Assembly (NCBI GenBank): GCA_040905665.1
Contig: JBBDRD010000035.1
Location: 1-64,000 of the forward strand
Origin: DASVCN01 sp040905665
GTDB lineage: Bacteria; Deinococcota; Deinococci; Deinococcales; Trueperaceae
DNA: 64,000 bases
Reading direction: 5' to 3'
Shown here: positions 17,108 to 25,177 of the stretch, piece after piece
Layout: every line of letters starts with the position of its first letter
Numbering within the stretch: the first letter of the stretch is position 1
The notes under the pieces: model-generated
What the model was told of the DNA's origin: nothing
Seen by the model: the letters and a program-made list of their open reading frames with translations, nothing else
The model's database searches: none
Program-made: the position numbers and the translations under genes

Positions 17108-19084
17108 GTGACGAAGGAGCCCGCGGCCCAGGTTGCTCACCGCTACCGTCTAAGGGTGGCGGCAATCATTCTGTTTTGCGTGACGGCGCTTGCCGGAGCG
17201 CAGTGCGATCTCGCGTCCGATCCAATTACATTGAGCATCACCGGCTTTGGGACCGCACACTTCCAGGAGTTTGTAACGGTTGAGGCGGGTAGCCGGGCGG
17301 TGTTGAGCGGCGACGTTTGCATCGTGGGCGAGGGCGGCGCCTGGACGATCATTGCCGAACAGGCGACCATCAGCGGCTTGCGGCAGGGCGAGCAGTTGCG
17401 CGCCAGTATTCGCGAGCCCACCCTGTTGCTCGACGGTTGGCGAGTGACGGCGATCGAGCTCGAGGGGGACGGCGAGGGCCTCGAGCTGAGCCAGGTAACC
17501 TTCGTGGGGCGCGGGGTGATGGGCAGCGCCGGCCTGCTCGCTCTCGACACCCAGGGGGGCGACCCCGTCGCCAGCGACGTGAAGGTGCTGGGGGAGAGCT
17601 TTCGACTGGAGGCCCGGCAGGCCCGGTTGACGGGCAACGTCGTAGACCTGCAAACGGTGGTGATAACTACCTGCACCTGCCCGGGAGAGCCTTTCTACAC
17701 GGTGAGCGGCGGCGCGGGCCAGTTGGATCTCGAGCGCCGGAGCCTGGCTGTGGACGACGGGCGCCTCGAGGTGGCCGGCGCAAAGCTGCAGCTGGCCGAG
17801 CGCGTCGAGTTGAGCGGTGACGCGCTACAGAATTTCTCGCCGCCGGTGACACTCGAGTACCGACCGGGAACGACGGGGACCGGTTTGGGCGTGGTGGTTC
17901 CTGACCTGGAACTCGACGAGGGCCTGTCGCTCGAGATGGGGATCCTGGGGCTGGACAGCCAGAATCCGCTACAAGGGTTCGCGCTGCTGCGCTACCGAGA
18001 AGAGAACATCAGCTTTACCGTCGGCCGGGCGCGCGGCGGGCCGCGGGCCGACTTCGAGATAGTCGAGCCTTTGACCCCATCCCTGGATGCCTCGTTCGCT
18101 ATTCACAATAGGCATGAGGCCGCGAGCGACTATCTACACGAAGGGCTGCTGCAGTTGGAAGCCACGCCACCGGCGCTCGAGCTTGGCGCCGGATGGAGCT
18201 TGCAGTGGAACGCGAGGGCCTTTGGCGCCGTCAGCTCTCAAGAGCTTGCCGGCGCTCCGGCCGGCAAACCAGTGGTCTCGCCCCGCCTGGGCGTGGCGGG
18301 CGGCGCGCGGCTGCAGCTGACTCCGACGGCCGGCAGCACTCTGGCGCTCGCGCTCGAGGGGCAGGCAACCGGTTACCCGGCGCTTAGTGCGAGCCAGTAC
18401 GGCGTCGCGGTTCGTCCCAGCTGGCAGTACCGGCGAGCACCGTGGACGGTGGACGTGGCCTGGAACCGGTTGTGGACCGATTCCGGCTCCCCCTTTAGCA
18501 CCAAGCTCGACCGGCTGACCCCAAGCAACCGGGTGAGTACTCGACTTGCCGCCGCCGGTGCGTTAGGCGGGGGCGCCAATGGTAGCGCCCAACTCGATGT
18601 CGCCTACGACCTGCGGCGGTGGGGTGGAGGGAACCCCGGGGGTCTGGAGAGTCTGGGGGCGAGATTCGGTCTCGGTTATACACTGGGCGCGTGGAAGTTG
18701 GATCTGAGCACTCGCGTTGAACTCGCGGGGTTGCTGGATCCCGATCCGGCAGGGAAGCGCGAAGGCTACTTCCAAACAAGCGTCAAGGGAATCCAGGGCG
18801 AGTGGGAAGTGGGCACTCGTGTGCGTTACGAGCTTCGTCCCGGTGACGAGGGCCTCTCGCTGCTGGAAGCGAGCCTGGCGCTGCCGCTTGCTTTCGAAAG
18901 TGGCACCCTCACTCCCTTCCTGGCCCTCGATTTCGTTCCGCTGCTGCAAAGGTCCGAATTGCCGAGGGTCTCGGGCCACGGCCTCGACCTCGCCTGGGCC
19001 TCGTGTTGCGGAATCGTGCGACTGGGCTACCGGCAGCACGACGGCACCTTCGCGACGTCGTTCGGCTTGGCGCTCGAGCATTGA
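17108..19084 (+). CDS. lptD: LptD-like outer-membrane lipid translocon
   Basis: A 658-residue protein with an N-terminal hydrophobic export segment (about 17-31), an OstA-like beta-jellyroll region (about 35-240) and a C-terminal barrel rich in alternating strands ending in LALEH. The cysteine layout is that of LptD: C33 just after the signal, C189/C191 in TTCTCPGEPF, and an adjacent pair C633-C634 in ASCCGIVRLGY. In E. coli LptD, N-terminal cysteines form interdomain disulfides with an adjacent CC pair near the C-terminus. At 658 residues it is shorter than the roughly 780 of proteobacterial LptD. The start is GTG; an in-frame GTG at 17156 is a possible alternative. No LptE is visible nearby. 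Confidence 0.82.
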   Translation: MTKEPAAQVAHRYRLRVAAIILFCVTALAGAQCDLASDPITLSITGFGTAHFQEFVTVEAGSRAVLSGDVCIVGEGGAWTIIAEQATISGLRQGEQLRASIREPTLLLDGWRVTAIELEGDGEGLELSQVTFVGRGVMGSAGLLALDTQGGDPVASDVKVLGESFRLEARQARLTGNVVDLQTVVITTCTCPGEPFYTVSGGAGQLDLERRSLAVDDGRLEVAGAKLQLAERVELSGDALQNFSPPVTLEYRPGTTGTGLGVVVPDLELDEGLSLEMGILGLDSQNPLQGFALLRYREENISFTVGRARGGPRADFEIVEPLTPSLDASFAIHNRHEAASDYLHEGLLQLEATPPALELGAGWSLQWNARAFGAVSSQELAGAPAGKPVVSPRLGVAGGARLQLTPTAGSTLALALEGQATGYPALSASQYGVAVRPSWQYRRAPWTVDVAWNRLWTDSGSPFSTKLDRLTPSNRVSTRLAAAGALGGGANGSAQLDVAYDLRRWGGGNPGGLESLGARFGLGYTLGAWKLDLSTRVELAGLLDPDPAGKREGYFQTSVKGIQGEWEVGTRVRYELRPGDEGLSLLEASLALPLAFESGTLTPFLALDFVPLLQRSELPRVSGHGLDLAWASCCGIVRLGYRQHDGTFATSFGLALEH

Positions 19085-19099
19085 ACTGACGCCACTGAC

Positions 19100-19205
19100 C
19101 TGACCCGGCTGCCCTGACTCGGCTGCCCTGAGCCGGTTGGCCTGACTCGGCTGACCTGACCCGGCTTACCTGACCCGGCTTACCTGACCCGGCTTACCTC
19201 ACCCG
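19100..19205 (+). repeat. 14-bp x7 intergenic tandem repeat after lptD
   Basis: CTGACCCGGCTTAC-type units run head to tail from 16 bases after the lptD stop. Three perfect copies (19156-19197) are preceded by four diverged ones and followed by a partial copy. Divergence is greatest at the upstream end. Confidence 0.95.
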
Positions 19206-19262
19206 TCCAATCTGTTCCGGCCCCGCGCCGCCGCCGTTTGCTCCCCCTATTTGCAAGCGCGG

Positions 19263-19268
19263 TATAGT
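19263..19268 (+). promoter_or_regulatory. Possible -10 box upstream of the LptF/G gene
   Basis: TATAGT lies 64 bases upstream of the ATG at 19333, after the repeat tract. A -35 candidate (TTGCTC) is 19 bases upstream, somewhat too far, so the promoter is tentative. Confidence 0.4.
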
Positions 19269-19290
19269 GACCGACCGGGCCGGATTGCGG

Positions 19291-19336
19291 CCCGTTTTGT
19301 CGTGACCCGTTTTGTCGTGACCCCGTTTTGTCATGA
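19291..19336 (+). repeat. 15-bp x3 repeat that runs into the lptF/G start codon
   Basis: CCCGTTTTGTCGTGA occurs twice and is followed by a third copy with one extra C, in which GTGA has become ATGA. That ATG is the start of the LptF/G permease, so the initiation site is itself the last repeat unit. Confidence 0.9.
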
Positions 19337-20481
19337 ATAATGTCGTGAAGAGATTAGACCGCTACCTCCTGGCCGAGAGCCTTCCCCCCCTGCTGTTCGG
19401 ACTTCTCCTTTACAGCACATTGGCTGTTGTCAGCACCACGATCCCGCGGCTCCAATGGATCGTGGGCGTCCCCCTGATCGATCTCGGCGCCTGGCTGGCG
19501 TTGCAGTTCCCGGTGGCCGTGGTCCAGACTCTGCCGATCGCCGTGGTCCTCTCGGTGCTGCTCGCCTTTGGGCGGATGGCAACGGGCAACGAGCTGCTGG
19601 CGATGCAGGCCGGCGCGGTTTCGCTAGGGCGGATCAGCAGAATCTTCGTCGTCCTGGGCCTCGTCGCGGCCTTGAGCGCGCTGGCGCTCAACCAGTGGGT
19701 GCTTCCCGAAACCAACGCGCGTGCCGGCGCCCTCTACTGGAAGCTGACCTCCGGTGGCAGTGGTCTCTTCCGCTTGGCGAGCCAGAGCATCCCGGTGGAC
19801 GGTTTCAGCCTCAACTTCGAGCGAGTCGACAGGCGAAGCGACGAGATATTCGACGTGCGGATAGAGCAGTGGGATGGCCGGCAGGTGGCGCTGGTCTTCG
19901 CCGACCGGGCCGTGTTCGAAGAGCGCGGACTGCGGCTCTACGGCTACCGGACCTTGGCGCTGGATCTGGCTTCGCTCGACGCCCAGGCCGCAGACGACGG
20001 CGGCGCTGCTTCTCGGCTGCAGAGCTTGATCAGGGCCGATAGTCGCGCCGCGAACCCGGAGAGCAGCCTGTTGCTGACCATGTCGACCGGGGTCGATGAG
20101 CTGGTGACGCGCTTTAGCAGCGGTGGTTTCGACGACCCTCGATCGATCAGCGGCGCTTATGAAGCCGCCAACGATCCCGAACTCTCGCCACCCGATCGCC
20201 GAAGCGCCGCCGTCCTGTTCCACCGGATGCTGGCCGAGCCGTTCGCGAGCCTCGTGCTGCTGCTCGTCGCCCTGCCCCTCTCGCTCACTTACGCCCGCAG
20301 CCGCAGCGTCGCTTTTGGCCTCTCGCTGGTGGTGACGCTGGCCTGGTACCTGCTCCTAACGCTGGGTCAGTTGATGGCCCAAACCGGAGGCGCGCCGGCG
20401 TGGCTGGGTGTGTGGTTGGCGAACATCGTGCTGGGCGCATTGGGCCTCTTCCTCCTGTCTCGCCGTGCCGTTCCACGTTGA
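19333..20481 (+). CDS. LptF/LptG-family (YjgP/YjgQ) permease
   Basis: A 382-residue inner-membrane protein with the family architecture: about three membrane helices in the first 125 residues, a periplasmic beta-jellyroll of about 150 residues (starting around WKLTSGGSGLFRL), and three C-terminal helices (from about 295). FGRMATGNELLAMQAGAVS resembles the cytoplasmic coupling region of LptF/G. In LPS-producing bacteria, LptF and LptG form the transmembrane half of the ABC transporter that extracts lipid. Only one such permease is here and no LptB ATPase is adjacent. The gene follows the LptA- and LptD-like genes after a repeat-filled spacer. Confidence 0.88.
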   Translation: MNNVVKRLDRYLLAESLPPLLFGLLLYSTLAVVSTTIPRLQWIVGVPLIDLGAWLALQFPVAVVQTLPIAVVLSVLLAFGRMATGNELLAMQAGAVSLGRISRIFVVLGLVAALSALALNQWVLPETNARAGALYWKLTSGGSGLFRLASQSIPVDGFSLNFERVDRRSDEIFDVRIEQWDGRQVALVFADRAVFEERGLRLYGYRTLALDLASLDAQAADDGGAASRLQSLIRADSRAANPESSLLLTMSTGVDELVTRFSSGGFDDPRSISGAYEAANDPELSPPDRRSAAVLFHRMLAEPFASLVLLLVALPLSLTYARSRSVAFGLSLVVTLAWYLLLTLGQLMAQTGGAPAWLGVWLANIVLGALGLFLLSRRAVPR

Positions 20482-20655
20482 GGGAGAGCCGACCAGGCGC
20501 ACCGCTGGACGTATTGCCCGCGCGTCGCTCCACGCACAACTGGGCGTGTTGCTCTCCCATATGAGGGCGACGCTTCATCTCCGGCTAATCCAACCCCGTC
20601 GCGTTGCCCTGCCATGACGGAAAATCGCGTGTGGGTGGTAAGCTTCGAGGTCTAG

Positions 20656-22848
20656 ATGGAAGGTCTGCTCGCTAGCCTAGCCTCCAATACCGAATATTTA
20701 TCTAACGCCGATAGGGCGCGGCTGACTGCTGCGTTCGAGGTGGCTCAGCACGCTCACCGCGGCATGAGCCGCAAGTCGGGCGAGCCGTACATCATTCACC
20801 CGGTCGCGGTCACCGAGCTTTTGGCCGAAATGCGGCTCGACGTCGACGCCTTGATCGCCGGCTTGCTGCACGATACGGTTGAAGACACCGACGTCACCTT
20901 CGAGCAGATCGAGGAGGAGTTCGGCAATACCGTGCGGCGCATCGTGGAGGGGGAGACGAAGATCTCCAAGCTCGCGGTGCGCGTTTACGCCGACGAGCAG
21001 GCCGAAAACCTGCGGCAGATGCTGCTGGCGATGATCGGCGATGTACGGATCATCCTGGTCAAGCTCGCCGACCGGCTGCACAACATGCGCACGCTCGCCA
21101 GCCTCTCGCCCGAGAAGCAGCAGCGGATCTCACGCGAAACGATCGAGATCTTCGCGCCTCTGGCTCACCGGCTGGGTATCAATCACATCAAGAACGAGTT
21201 GGAGGACCTGTCGTTCTCCTATCTCGAGCCCGATCGCTACCGGCAGTTGCAGCGCCAGGTACGGATGCGTCACGCCGAACGCGAGGCGTACGTGCAGGGG
21301 TCGATCGGACTACTCAACAAGCGGATGCGTGGGGACGGGCTGTGCTTCGAGCTGGGCGGGCGAAGCAAGCACCTCTACAGCATCCATCGGAAGATGCAGC
21401 GTGACGGTAAGAACCTGGACCAGATTTTCGACCTGATGGCGATCCGGGCGATCATCGAGCCGCAGAACGGCGCCGACCTCTCACGAGAGGACCAGGAGAA
21501 GGCGGTCTGCTACCGAACGCTGGGCATAGTCCACAGCCTATGGACTCCCATCCCCGGCCGCTTCAAGGACTACGTGGCGGTACCCAAGCCGAACGGTTAC
21601 CAGTCGCTCCACACCACAGTGATCGGGTTGCAGGGGCAGCCGATCGAGGTGCAGATACGCACCCGGCGGATGCACGAGGTGGCCGAGTTCGGGGTCGCCG
21701 CTCACTGGGCCTACAAGCAGGGCATCGACGACACCGATGAGATCCAGAAGCGCCTGGCCTGGATGCAGCAACTGCTGGACGTCGACGACACGACCGAAAG
21801 CGCCGACGCCTTCGTCGACGCCGTCAAGAGCGACCTGCTTTCCGAGCGCGTGCTGGTCTTCACGCCGGCCGGCGACGTGCTCAACCTGCCGCGCGGCTCG
21901 ACCTCCATAGACTTCGCCTATCAGGTTCACACCGAGGTCGGCCATCGCTGCATTGGGGCGCGGGTGAACGGCGAGATTGTCCCGCTTTCCTATCGGCTGC
22001 AAACAGGCGACCGGGTAGAGATCCTCACTAACCGCTCGGCGCAGTACGGACCCTCGCCCGACTGGCTCAATCTTGCGGTGACGCGAAGCGCCAAGCAGAA
22101 GATTCGGCACTACTTTAGGCAGCAGGAGCGTGCCGGCCAGCTCGAAGTAGGCAGAAAGGCACTGGAGCGGGCTCTCAAACGCCGGCAGCTGCCGTTGGGA
22201 AGCTACGCGACCAAGGCGAAGCTGGAGCAGGCCGCCTCCCGCTTGGAGAGCGGTGATTCGGCCGAGGATATTTACTTGGCACTGGCGGCGCGGCGCCTCC
22301 AAGCGAAGCAGGTGCTGGAGGTACTGGCGCCCGACAAGATGGCCCAGCGGGAAGCGCCACCCGCCCGCACGGCGGAACCGGGCAAGAGCATCTCCGGTGT
22401 ACTGGTCGAGGGACTCGATTCGCCTGCCAAGCTCGCCCAGTGTTGCTCACCGGTTCGGGGCGACGACGTCATCGGCTACATCACCCGGGGCCGCGGCGTG
22501 ACGGTACACCGCGTCGACTGCCCCAACGTCAAGCACCTGATGCACCAGCAGGGGGAGCGGTTCATCCACGTGACCTGGGACGCGCCGTCGGGCGAGGTGT
22601 TCCCGGTCGATTTCGAGGTGATCGGCGTCGACCGGCCCGGTTTGCTAAAGGATGTGCTCGACGTGATCGCAGCGATGAACAAGTCGGCAAGCCGGGTTGC
22701 GGCGGATGTTCAGGGGCCGTCACATGCCCGGATCCACTTTCGGGTCGACGTCAAGGACCAGAGCGAGATCGACTTCATAAAGACGAACGTGCAGCGGATT
22801 GCGGATGTGACGCGGATATACCGGTCGAAGCCGGGGTTGAAGGCGTAA
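20656..22848 (+). CDS. rsh: Bifunctional (p)ppGpp synthetase/hydrolase
   Basis: A stringent-response enzyme of 730 residues with full RelA/SpoT order. The N-terminal HD hydrolase carries H72-D73 in LLHDTVEDT. The synthetase domain includes GRFKDYVAVPKPNGYQSLHT and the EVQIRT strand. The TGS domain starts near residue 395 (ERVLVFTPAGDVLNLP), a zinc-finger/RIS region follows with KLAQCCSPVRGDDVIGYI, and an ACT domain ends the protein. The intact HD residues indicate hydrolase activity as well as synthesis. The ATG has GAGG six bases upstream. The gene stands alone between the permease and the phosphatase gene. Confidence 0.96.
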   Translation: MEGLLASLASNTEYLSNADRARLTAAFEVAQHAHRGMSRKSGEPYIIHPVAVTELLAEMRLDVDALIAGLLHDTVEDTDVTFEQIEEEFGNTVRRIVEGETKISKLAVRVYADEQAENLRQMLLAMIGDVRIILVKLADRLHNMRTLASLSPEKQQRISRETIEIFAPLAHRLGINHIKNELEDLSFSYLEPDRYRQLQRQVRMRHAEREAYVQGSIGLLNKRMRGDGLCFELGGRSKHLYSIHRKMQRDGKNLDQIFDLMAIRAIIEPQNGADLSREDQEKAVCYRTLGIVHSLWTPIPGRFKDYVAVPKPNGYQSLHTTVIGLQGQPIEVQIRTRRMHEVAEFGVAAHWAYKQGIDDTDEIQKRLAWMQQLLDVDDTTESADAFVDAVKSDLLSERVLVFTPAGDVLNLPRGSTSIDFAYQVHTEVGHRCIGARVNGEIVPLSYRLQTGDRVEILTNRSAQYGPSPDWLNLAVTRSAKQKIRHYFRQQERAGQLEVGRKALERALKRRQLPLGSYATKAKLEQAASRLESGDSAEDIYLALAARRLQAKQVLEVLAPDKMAQREAPPARTAEPGKSISGVLVEGLDSPAKLAQCCSPVRGDDVIGYITRGRGVTVHRVDCPNVKHLMHQQGERFIHVTWDAPSGEVFPVDFEVIGVDRPGLLKDVLDVIAAMNKSASRVAADVQGPSHARIHFRVDVKDQSEIDFIKTNVQRIADVTRIYRSKPGLKA

Positions 22849-22911
22849 GGCTTAGCCGGCGCAGTTGCCTGGCTACCGTTGGTGTTCGCATAGGCTGATA
22901 CCGTTGCGCTT

Positions 22912-23448
22912 ATGGATGATTCCGCCAAAACAACGGCCGAAGAAGCGGTCCAACAAGCGAAGGTCTCTGTCCTCTTCGTATGCCTAGGAAACATTTGCCG
23001 CTCTCCCTCGGCCGAAGCCGTCTTTCGCCAGTTGGTGGAGGAGGGCGGCCTGAGCGACCGGGTTCAAATCGACTCCGCCGGTACCGGGGACTGGCACGTG
23101 GGAGCAGCGCCCGACGAGCGGGCCACTGCGGCGGCGAAGAGCCGCGGCTACGAACTTTCTGCTCTGCGGGCTCGCCAGGTAGCCCAGGACGACTGCATGC
23201 AGCACGACTACCTCATCGTGATGGATGGTCAGAACTTCGATGCGGTGAAGGAGCTGTGCCCTAATGCGAACGCGCGCCGCCTGCTCGACTTCGCGCCCGA
23301 CCAGAAGGTCCGCGACGTTCCCGATCCCTACTACGGAGGCGAGGACGGTTTCGACGAAGTCCTCGATCTCATCGTGGAGGCGACGCGTGGGCTGTTGGCG
23401 GATGTCAAGGGACGACTGAAGGTGCCGGCGGTGGAGCTGGGCGGGTAG
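22912..23448 (+). CDS. Low-molecular-weight phosphotyrosine-type phosphatase
   Basis: A 178-residue cytosolic phosphatase. The P-loop CLGNICRSP carries the catalytic Cys and Arg near residues 24-31, and the general-acid Asp lies in VPDPYYGG near residue 140. In many bacteria a close relative sits next to a fructosamine/ribulosamine kinase and is thought to take part in protein deglycation by dephosphorylating sugar-amine products. Here the next gene is exactly such a kinase, but broken. Arginine-phosphatase or tyrosine-phosphatase activity cannot be excluded from sequence alone. Confidence 0.9.
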   Translation: MDDSAKTTAEEAVQQAKVSVLFVCLGNICRSPSAEAVFRQLVEEGGLSDRVQIDSAGTGDWHVGAAPDERATAAAKSRGYELSALRARQVAQDDCMQHDYLIVMDGQNFDAVKELCPNANARRLLDFAPDQKVRDVPDPYYGGEDGFDEVLDLIVEATRGLLADVKGRLKVPAVELGG

Positions 23449-23481
23449 TAGAAGGAATGTAAAACGAGAGGGAAGCGAACA

Positions 23482-23975
23482 GTGCGAGGAAGGCTTTCGG
23501 AACTGTTCGGATCCCCCGTCTCGCGCCTGGCTACCCTGCACGGTGGCATGGTCGCGGATGTTCGCTTGATCGAATTGGCCGATGGTCGGCGGGTCGTGGC
23601 GAAGTCATCTCGCGAAACACCTTTGACGGTGGAGGCGAAGATGCTCGAGTACCTGGGCATTCACCGAAGCCTGGGCTGGTCCACGGGGACGTTTGGAGCG
23701 GCAACGTGCTCGCTAGGAACGGGCGTATCACGGCGATGCTGGACCCAGCGATCTATTTCGCCGATCCCGAGGTCGAGCTGGCGTTCATCGAGCTGTTCGC
23801 CACGTTCGGCGAGGCGTTCTGGGAGCGCTACGGGGAGTTGCGGCCTATTGATCCTGGCTATCGCGAAGTGCGCCGTGACGTCTATCAGCTCTACCCGTTG
23901 CTGGTGCACACGGCGTTGTTCGGGGGTGGCTACGTGCGTGCGGTGGGGGAGAGGCTCGAGTGGTTGGGGTACTGA
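23482..23975 (+). pseudogene. Fructosamine/ketosamine-3-kinase, internally deleted and out of frame
   Basis: The first 58 or so codons from the GTG at 23482 read as a kinase N-terminus (GGMVADVRLIELADGRRVVAKSS, then TVEAKMLEYLG). From 23676 a different frame gives the kinase C-terminus: LVHGDVWSGNVLARNGR with the catalytic HGD, AMLDPAIYFADPEVELAF with the metal-binding Asp, and a normal end at 23975. A complete enzyme is about 280-290 residues; here only about 160 codons of homology remain. The middle (roughly 120 codons, hinge and N-lobe to C-lobe) is gone and the two parts are in different frames. No intact protein can be made. It follows the phosphatase gene by 33 bases. Confidence 0.85.
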
Positions 23976-24013
23976 GCGCCGCTTTCCTGGCTGCCCGTTT
24001 GGCTAGCTTCCTT

Positions 24014-24043
24014 GTACTTGCCTGGATCGTACTTGCCTGGACC
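24014..24043 (+). repeat. 15-bp x2 tandem repeat
   Basis: GTACTTGCCTGGATC is followed directly by GTACTTGCCTGGACC. It lies between the kinase pseudogene and the 3' end of the SRP RNA gene. Confidence 0.85.
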
Positions 24044-24056
24044 GCAATATAGAAAA

Positions 24057-24156
24057 GTCCCGCCGGACCTCAGCGTCACCTGACGATCACCCCTTATGGC
24101 TGCTTCTTCCGATCTGACCAGATTCGAGGGTCGCCACCGCGCTGAACCGACGGGAC
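24057..24156 (-). ncRNA. ffs: Signal recognition particle RNA (4.5S type)
   Basis: Read on the minus strand, the tip of helix 8 is unmistakable: GGTCAG, a short stem closing a GGAA tetraloop, then AGCAGCC. The ends GTCCCGTCGG and CCGGCGGGAC pair over 10 bases, and CAGCG/CGCTG continues the helix. The predicted 100-nt hairpin RNA has no Alu domain. A TTTTCT tract (24051-24056) follows the closing stem and can serve as terminator. The stem under the GGAA loop is one pair shorter than in E. coli. Upstream, TAACCT six bases before the first G is a plausible -10 box. Confidence 0.92.
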
Positions 24157-24387
24157 CTTAAAAGGTTATCACCCGTTGCGGCGCTGGCGGGTGAGGGGAC
24201 TACACGGAAAACCGGTGCTGGCGGACCGGCGTGGACCGTGCTTGACCCTGGCGCTTCTAGTCGCGTCGCTCTGCGGCAAAAGTAGGGGCGGGTGTTGGCG
24301 GGCCGGGATGAGAAAAACCTAACTATTGTAGGCAGAGTAACAAAAAGTAAGAGTTTTGTAAGACCTCGAGCGCAAAATTAGTGACGT

Positions 24388-24406
24388 GCTCAGGCAAAGC
24401 TTGAGC
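24388..24406 (+). promoter_or_regulatory. Hairpin in the pilin 5' leader
   Basis: GCTCAGGC, loop AAA, GCTTGAGC forms an eight-pair stem (one G-U) about 65 bases upstream of the pilin start. The surrounding 24300-24470 stretch is noticeably A/T-rich and probably holds the pilin promoter, but no clear -35/-10 pair can be fixed. The stretch 24160-24300 shows nothing I can name. Confidence 0.4.
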
Positions 24407-24470
24407 AGCACTAGAGCGGGCGCTCGAATCATTCATATCTCATCGATCGCCCAACCGAGAGGAGCGCTAT

Positions 24471-24842
24471 ATGCGCAACAATAAGAACAAAGGCTTTACT
24501 CTGATCGAGCTGCTGATCGTAATCGCGATCATCGGCATCCTCGCAGCGGTTCTCATTCCGAACCTGCTTCGTGCCCGTAATGTGGCTGTTGACCGTGCAG
24601 CCGAGGCCTACGCTCGTAACGTCTATACCTCAGGTCAGGCATACATCGCCGAGAATGTGAACAATACTGTTGCCGAGAATACAGCCGCTACAGCGTGCAC
24701 TGGCGGCATTAGCTTCGGATCGTATGTGGTAGATGATCCGGGAAGCAACATCACGGCATGCTCCTACAGCGCGAATGTTGGCGGAGTATCGGTGACCTAC
24801 ACCGGTGGTACAGTAGCAACCTATGCATTAGGAGACCTCTAA
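24471..24842 (+). CDS. pilA: Type IV pilin (major-pilin-like)
   Basis: A 123-residue prepilin with a short positively charged leader MRNNKNKG cleaved before Phe9, followed by the canonical N-terminal helix FTLIELLIVIAIIGILAAVL with Glu5 of the mature protein. The globular part is small and Thr/Asn/Gly-rich with two cysteines (in TACTG and TACSY) that could form the usual C-terminal disulfide loop. GAGAGGAGCG seven bases upstream is a strong ribosome binding site. An O-antigen-ligase-like gene follows, which suggests pilin glycosylation. No other pilus genes are in the window. Confidence 0.95.
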   Translation: MRNNKNKGFTLIELLIVIAIIGILAAVLIPNLLRARNVAVDRAAEAYARNVYTSGQAYIAENVNNTVAENTAATACTGGISFGSYVVDDPGSNITACSYSANVGGVSVTYTGGTVATYALGDL

Positions 24843-24869
24843 CACTAGACGGACGCTACGGGATTGATT

Positions 24870-24900
24870 GTGAGGGCCGCGCTGTTGCCGTGGCCCTCAC
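24870..24900 (+). terminator. Strong hairpin after the pilin gene
   Basis: GTGAGGGCC and GGCCCTCAC form nine perfect pairs around a 13-base loop, 28 bases after the pilin stop. No T-run follows, so it may be an RNA-stabilising or factor-dependent end rather than an intrinsic terminator. Confidence 0.5.
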
Positions 24901-25048
24901 ACATAGCCGCAGAAAAAGGCGAGATGATCTTTCTTCTGTTTGCATCGTTTGAAGCGCGCTCGTTTGGGCACATAGTTTCGGGCCTGTACTCAACCAAGTT
25001 TTCTTCAAACTTACCTAATCAACGGGCCAGTTTTATTTTGACGTTTAT

Positions 25049-25174
25049 ATGGATCAGACCCGCTTTAATTGGATTGACGGAAGCTCCAGTAGCGTATCTC
25101 AACAGTTGAACATGGAGCAGTGGTTCAACGGACAGAAGATACCACAGCTGTTGTTGCGGTTTAGGGGAGACTGA
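25049..25174 (+). CDS. Possible small protein upstream of the pilin ligase
   Basis: A 41-codon frame (MDQTRFNWIDGSSSS..., ending LLLRFRGD) starts at an ATG after an A/T-rich stretch and stops three bases before the next gene's ATG. The ligase's ribosome binding site GGGGAGA lies inside its last codons, so it would be translationally coupled. It resembles nothing I know; it could be a chance frame or a gene remnant. The rest of the 24901-25048 gap shows no feature. Confidence 0.3.
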   Translation: MDQTRFNWIDGSSSSVSQQLNMEQWFNGQKIPQLLLRFRGD

Positions 25175-25177
25175 GCA

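Noticed and set aside
20484..20655. Long inverted GGGAGAGC/GCTCTCCC pair after the LptF/G gene as a terminator or RNA gene
   Set aside because: The arms are about 60 bases apart and no T-run or conserved RNA motif follows; support is too weak to call.
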